From Chaunax sp. Z400 (Eukaryota > Chordata > Actinopteri > Lophiiformes > Chaunacidae): a DNA stretch of 64,000 bases. How positions within the stretch are numbered: position 1 is the stretch's first letter; the number at the start of each line of letters is the position of its first letter. Location: positions 21,166,339 through 21,230,338 of the forward strand of contig CM075189.1 in NCBI GenBank assembly GCA_037577475.1. The letters are read 5' to 3'. A model generated the notes under the pieces. The model was not told the DNA's origin and did not search any database. It was given only the letters and a program-made list of their open reading frames with translations. Below, in pieces: positions 61,101 through 64,000 of the stretch. Made by a program: the position numbers and the translations under genes.

Positions 61101-64000
61101 TGGGATTTTTTATTCTTTAAAATCTGGACATGTTGAGGTCCTATTTGTCCATGTTGATTGCCCTGTGAGCTCACTGATTTGAATTGCCTGCCTTCTTTTA
61201 TATTACATATTGGATGTGTCTCTGATGATTACTAAACATGTAAGACTGGACCATGACCTTAAGGTATAAGGTTGAGAAACCTTTTACAGCCTCGCATGCC
61301 TACAATTGCATTGTAAATGGGATCCATGCAGGATTTGGATGCAGGGTCATCTAAATAAGATGAGATAAGATATCCCTTTATTAGTCCCACAGTGGGGAAA
61401 TTTACAATAGGGCTTTATTCTCCAGCTACTACAAAGTCTAACATCTTGTTAGTCCATTGGATTATTATTTATAATGTACAGCCTATGCAACTTCAATTAA
61501 TGAGAACACACAATAATAGCACTGAATAAACTTGCCTCAGGAGGAAATTAATCAAAATGACCTCATCTCCAGCTATTTTCTATGCACTACTAATAGCACA
61601 CACTGCCCTCATGAATGCAAAAACAGAGCTAATTTTCCTTGACTGCCCAGAAATTACATTTCATTAAAGATCTGGTTGGTAACAGTAGAGCAACCAGCAA
61701 GAGAGAGATAACTTTTGATAGTATCCACCCGAGTCCATCATATCTGTCCAGACCTCTCTCTAAGGCTGACTACTGCTCAAGGATGAGTCAACAAGACATT
61801 GCTATGGAGACAACCTCAATGCATCATTTTTTATCATTAAAGGTGTCCAACAACCTCATGTCTCATTCATTATGATAATGAACATAAAATATGAACATTC
61901 AACCCAAAATGAAACAGACTGCAAACCTTTGCAAAGGTGAAGCATCCCCTCCAAAAGGTCTCGTCTCACCACAAGGTATATTCCTATTTAAAAGCAACAC
62001 CTGTGTTTAGATTCTTTCACCATGAAAAGATACACCTAGAACTTGGATCCATAACGTTTGTCGTAAAGAGTCAGCATATCCTGCTCTGCTGGGTGGATTC
62101 TTCTCAAAATTTAATCACCTGTTCTTATCCCCGAAGCCTATTTGATGCAAATCTGTCCATACCCTCTTGAGTTAAATGTCTGCCTTCAGGAATCTCTTAA
62201 TATTAAAGAAAGTGACAAAAGAAGATCATAGATCCACCCCTTCTTCTGGATCTACTCATAAATTAACAGGGTTCTTCTTTGGGACAATGGCCACTCTTCC
62301 TCCTAGTTTCATTGTGATCTTTAAAATAGTTTACGATGTTTTAAGATCTATAATATATAATAATCAGAAACAGAAGAAAGGTTAAAAAAGCCTTATTTTG
62401 CAAAAAAAGCAGAAAAAATCCTGCAGATTACACACATATATTATTACCTATCCCCCCCGCTGCACGGTGAGCTGTGAGCCATACCAGCGCTCTCTTGACT
62501 TCTGCCTTTAACTAATCATTCTGGGAATAGCATTCCTACTTCTGTCTACTAATTTTCTTACTTGTACTTTGCGTAGCAGTGCAAGCTGTAAATACGTGTG
62601 GAACTGGAAATTTTTGGCTGCAAGTTCGTTGCTATTCTTATATGTGTAGCTTCATATGATGTAACTCTAATTAAAGCTTTTTATATTTACCCTTGTCTTA
62701 GTCATGCGCATTGAGTGGATTCAAAGTGAATTTAACAAAAAAAACAGAAGATTTGTTTTAATTTATAACATTTTCAATTCCTGAATGTCAAAAGGTGAAC
62801 TATTTTTTTTCATGAAATGTCATCACTAGATATGTCCCCTCTTGTCAGCTTTTATGTATATGCTTGATATTCACATAACCCATGAAATGTGTGTCCTGGG
62901 GGACTGGCTTTTTACCTGACCTCTCTCTTGAAATAGCCTTTGCATCCTGTGGGAATTGATTGATGCACACGGCATCCAGCAAGTTGCATGGAAGATTGCT
63001 CAGCTGTCTGGAAGCTAAATTGAAAAAGTATACTGTTTGCATCGTATAAAGCCTTAGTGTGGAAATGCCCTATATTGCTGTCACTTTTCCTTAACGAATG
63101 CATAAATGGCTCAAAGAGTCATACCCAAGCACACATAAATGTGCATGAGATGGGCTTCAACTACAGATGTTTTAGTCCGATTAAACGATGGAGAAATCTG
63201 ATCTGGGACCTTGGATGGTACCAATGTTCAGTCCAACTTATCAGTTAATGTAAAATTGTTTACTGATCCAGTTTTAAAACCTGTTTCATACTTTCAGAGT
63301 GAGACCAAAATAGCAAATGAGAGAGACATACTGAGCAGCAAGCATAAGAGGCTGACGTTACCAAGCCAAAATCAATTCCATCCACCCAAAACTGAAATCC
63401 TGGTGCCGGACAAATAGAGTGCTTGTGGTCAAAGTGACATAAGCAGTTAGTATTTATCCAATGCTGTGCAAAACATAGAATTGTAAAAAAATAAAACTTG
63501 CGTAATTAGCTCAAGAAAGAAAGAGCATAGCTTTATGCTACTACAAATGTCTTTTTGAGACTCTCCACAATAATTTAGTTTTGCTTCCAGAGGACACATG
63601 TAGAGGTCTGATCTTATAGAGTACAGTTTTGCCAGACTAGGAGCCATATCAGACACATGACCAGTCAGATGCTCTACATGCCGACATTTTAATGTAGGAT
63701 GTGGTGAAATGTCATCCTACTGATGAAAGAGGCCAGTTCTCTGTCCTGTGGAGATGTTCGCAAATAAAGAGGACAACAGATTTAGAACTGGTTCAAAGCT
63801 AACTGAGCCATATATGACCTGCTGACCTTTTGTGCACACCTAGTGTACACAACACTGGTATATCATCACAGCAGCATTTGTGTTGGGCCAGAGGTAACAG
63901 TGGATGTCCAAAAGCGACTGTACACTGCTGTGTGAAAGCTCTTTTCAGGTTCCATTTAATTCTCAGACTCTGAAATATAGCAGGCAGGAGGAATCTTGAA
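55145..64000. other. Long gene-free stretch at the right edge
   Basis: About 8.9 kb with few recognisable repeats: a (TG)n at 56216-56240, a (TA)n near 58471-58488, a retroposon tail-like piece at 61349-61400, and a possible repeat fragment near 62225-62340. No exon could be supported. The low repeat load and balanced composition around 56.2-56.4, 58.6-59.3 and 59.8 kb would suit regulatory DNA or a large intron of an off-window gene, but this is only an impression. Confidence 0.35.

Overview
The window is eukaryotic nuclear DNA, almost certainly from a teleost fish. It is AT-rich, genes are split into many short exons with GT-AG (and two minor-class) introns, and the intergenic DNA carries typical fish mobile elements (Tc1-like, hAT, several non-LTR retrotransposon remnants, a tRNA-derived SINE). 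It also encodes phosphoethanolamine methyltransferase, an enzyme kept in fish and amphibians but not in placental mammals. No bacterial-type operons, CRISPR arrays or rRNA/tRNA genes were seen.

Three protein-coding genes could be rebuilt exon by exon, all on the minus strand. (1) 335-2798: the first four coding exons of a coagulation factor VIII-like gene (f8), which runs off the left edge. (2) 4585-21209: a complete 18-exon MORC-family nuclear ATPase, best matched to MORC3 (930 codons plus stop). It has a GHKL ATPase, a CW zinc finger, acidic Asp-rich segments, a coiled coil and a conserved C-terminal helix region. (3) 29168-38701: eleven coding exons of phosphoethanolamine N-methyltransferase (pmt, 485 codons plus stop), with two SAM-binding methyltransferase domains; its 5' untranslated exon must lie further right. 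All exon phases in the three models join without a frameshift.

The most notable observations concern the MORC3 gene. Introns 4 and 7 carry U12 (minor) spliceosome signals: an AT-AC intron with an ATATCCTT donor and a GT-AG intron with a GTATCCTTT donor, each with a CCTTAAC branch site 11-14 nt from its 3' end. Exons 15 and 16 are a very recent ~690-bp tandem duplication, and both derive from exon 13 sequence. In them a 1-nt insertion pushes the old exon 13 frame into a stop, and a GTAAGA donor just upstream is used instead. The upstream region holds a three-unit GAAANN (ISRE/IRF) cluster and a CRE-like site.

Between and inside genes: 21.2-29.1 kb holds a hAT transposase remnant and two reverse-transcriptase fragments, one ending about 80 bp from the pmt stop codon. 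The pmt introns hold a Tc1-like fragment and an L1/Tx1-like fragment. Upstream of the first identified pmt exon there is a 991-bp non-autonomous hAT element with a perfect 8-bp target duplication, and a nucleoside-hydrolase exon embedded in a repeat tail. From about 42 kb to the right edge I find no supportable protein-coding gene, only scattered repeats and unique non-coding DNA.

The genes have separate roles (blood clotting, nuclear/chromatin and antiviral control, phosphocholine synthesis). Nothing in the sequence suggests they act together beyond being neighbours in the same orientation.
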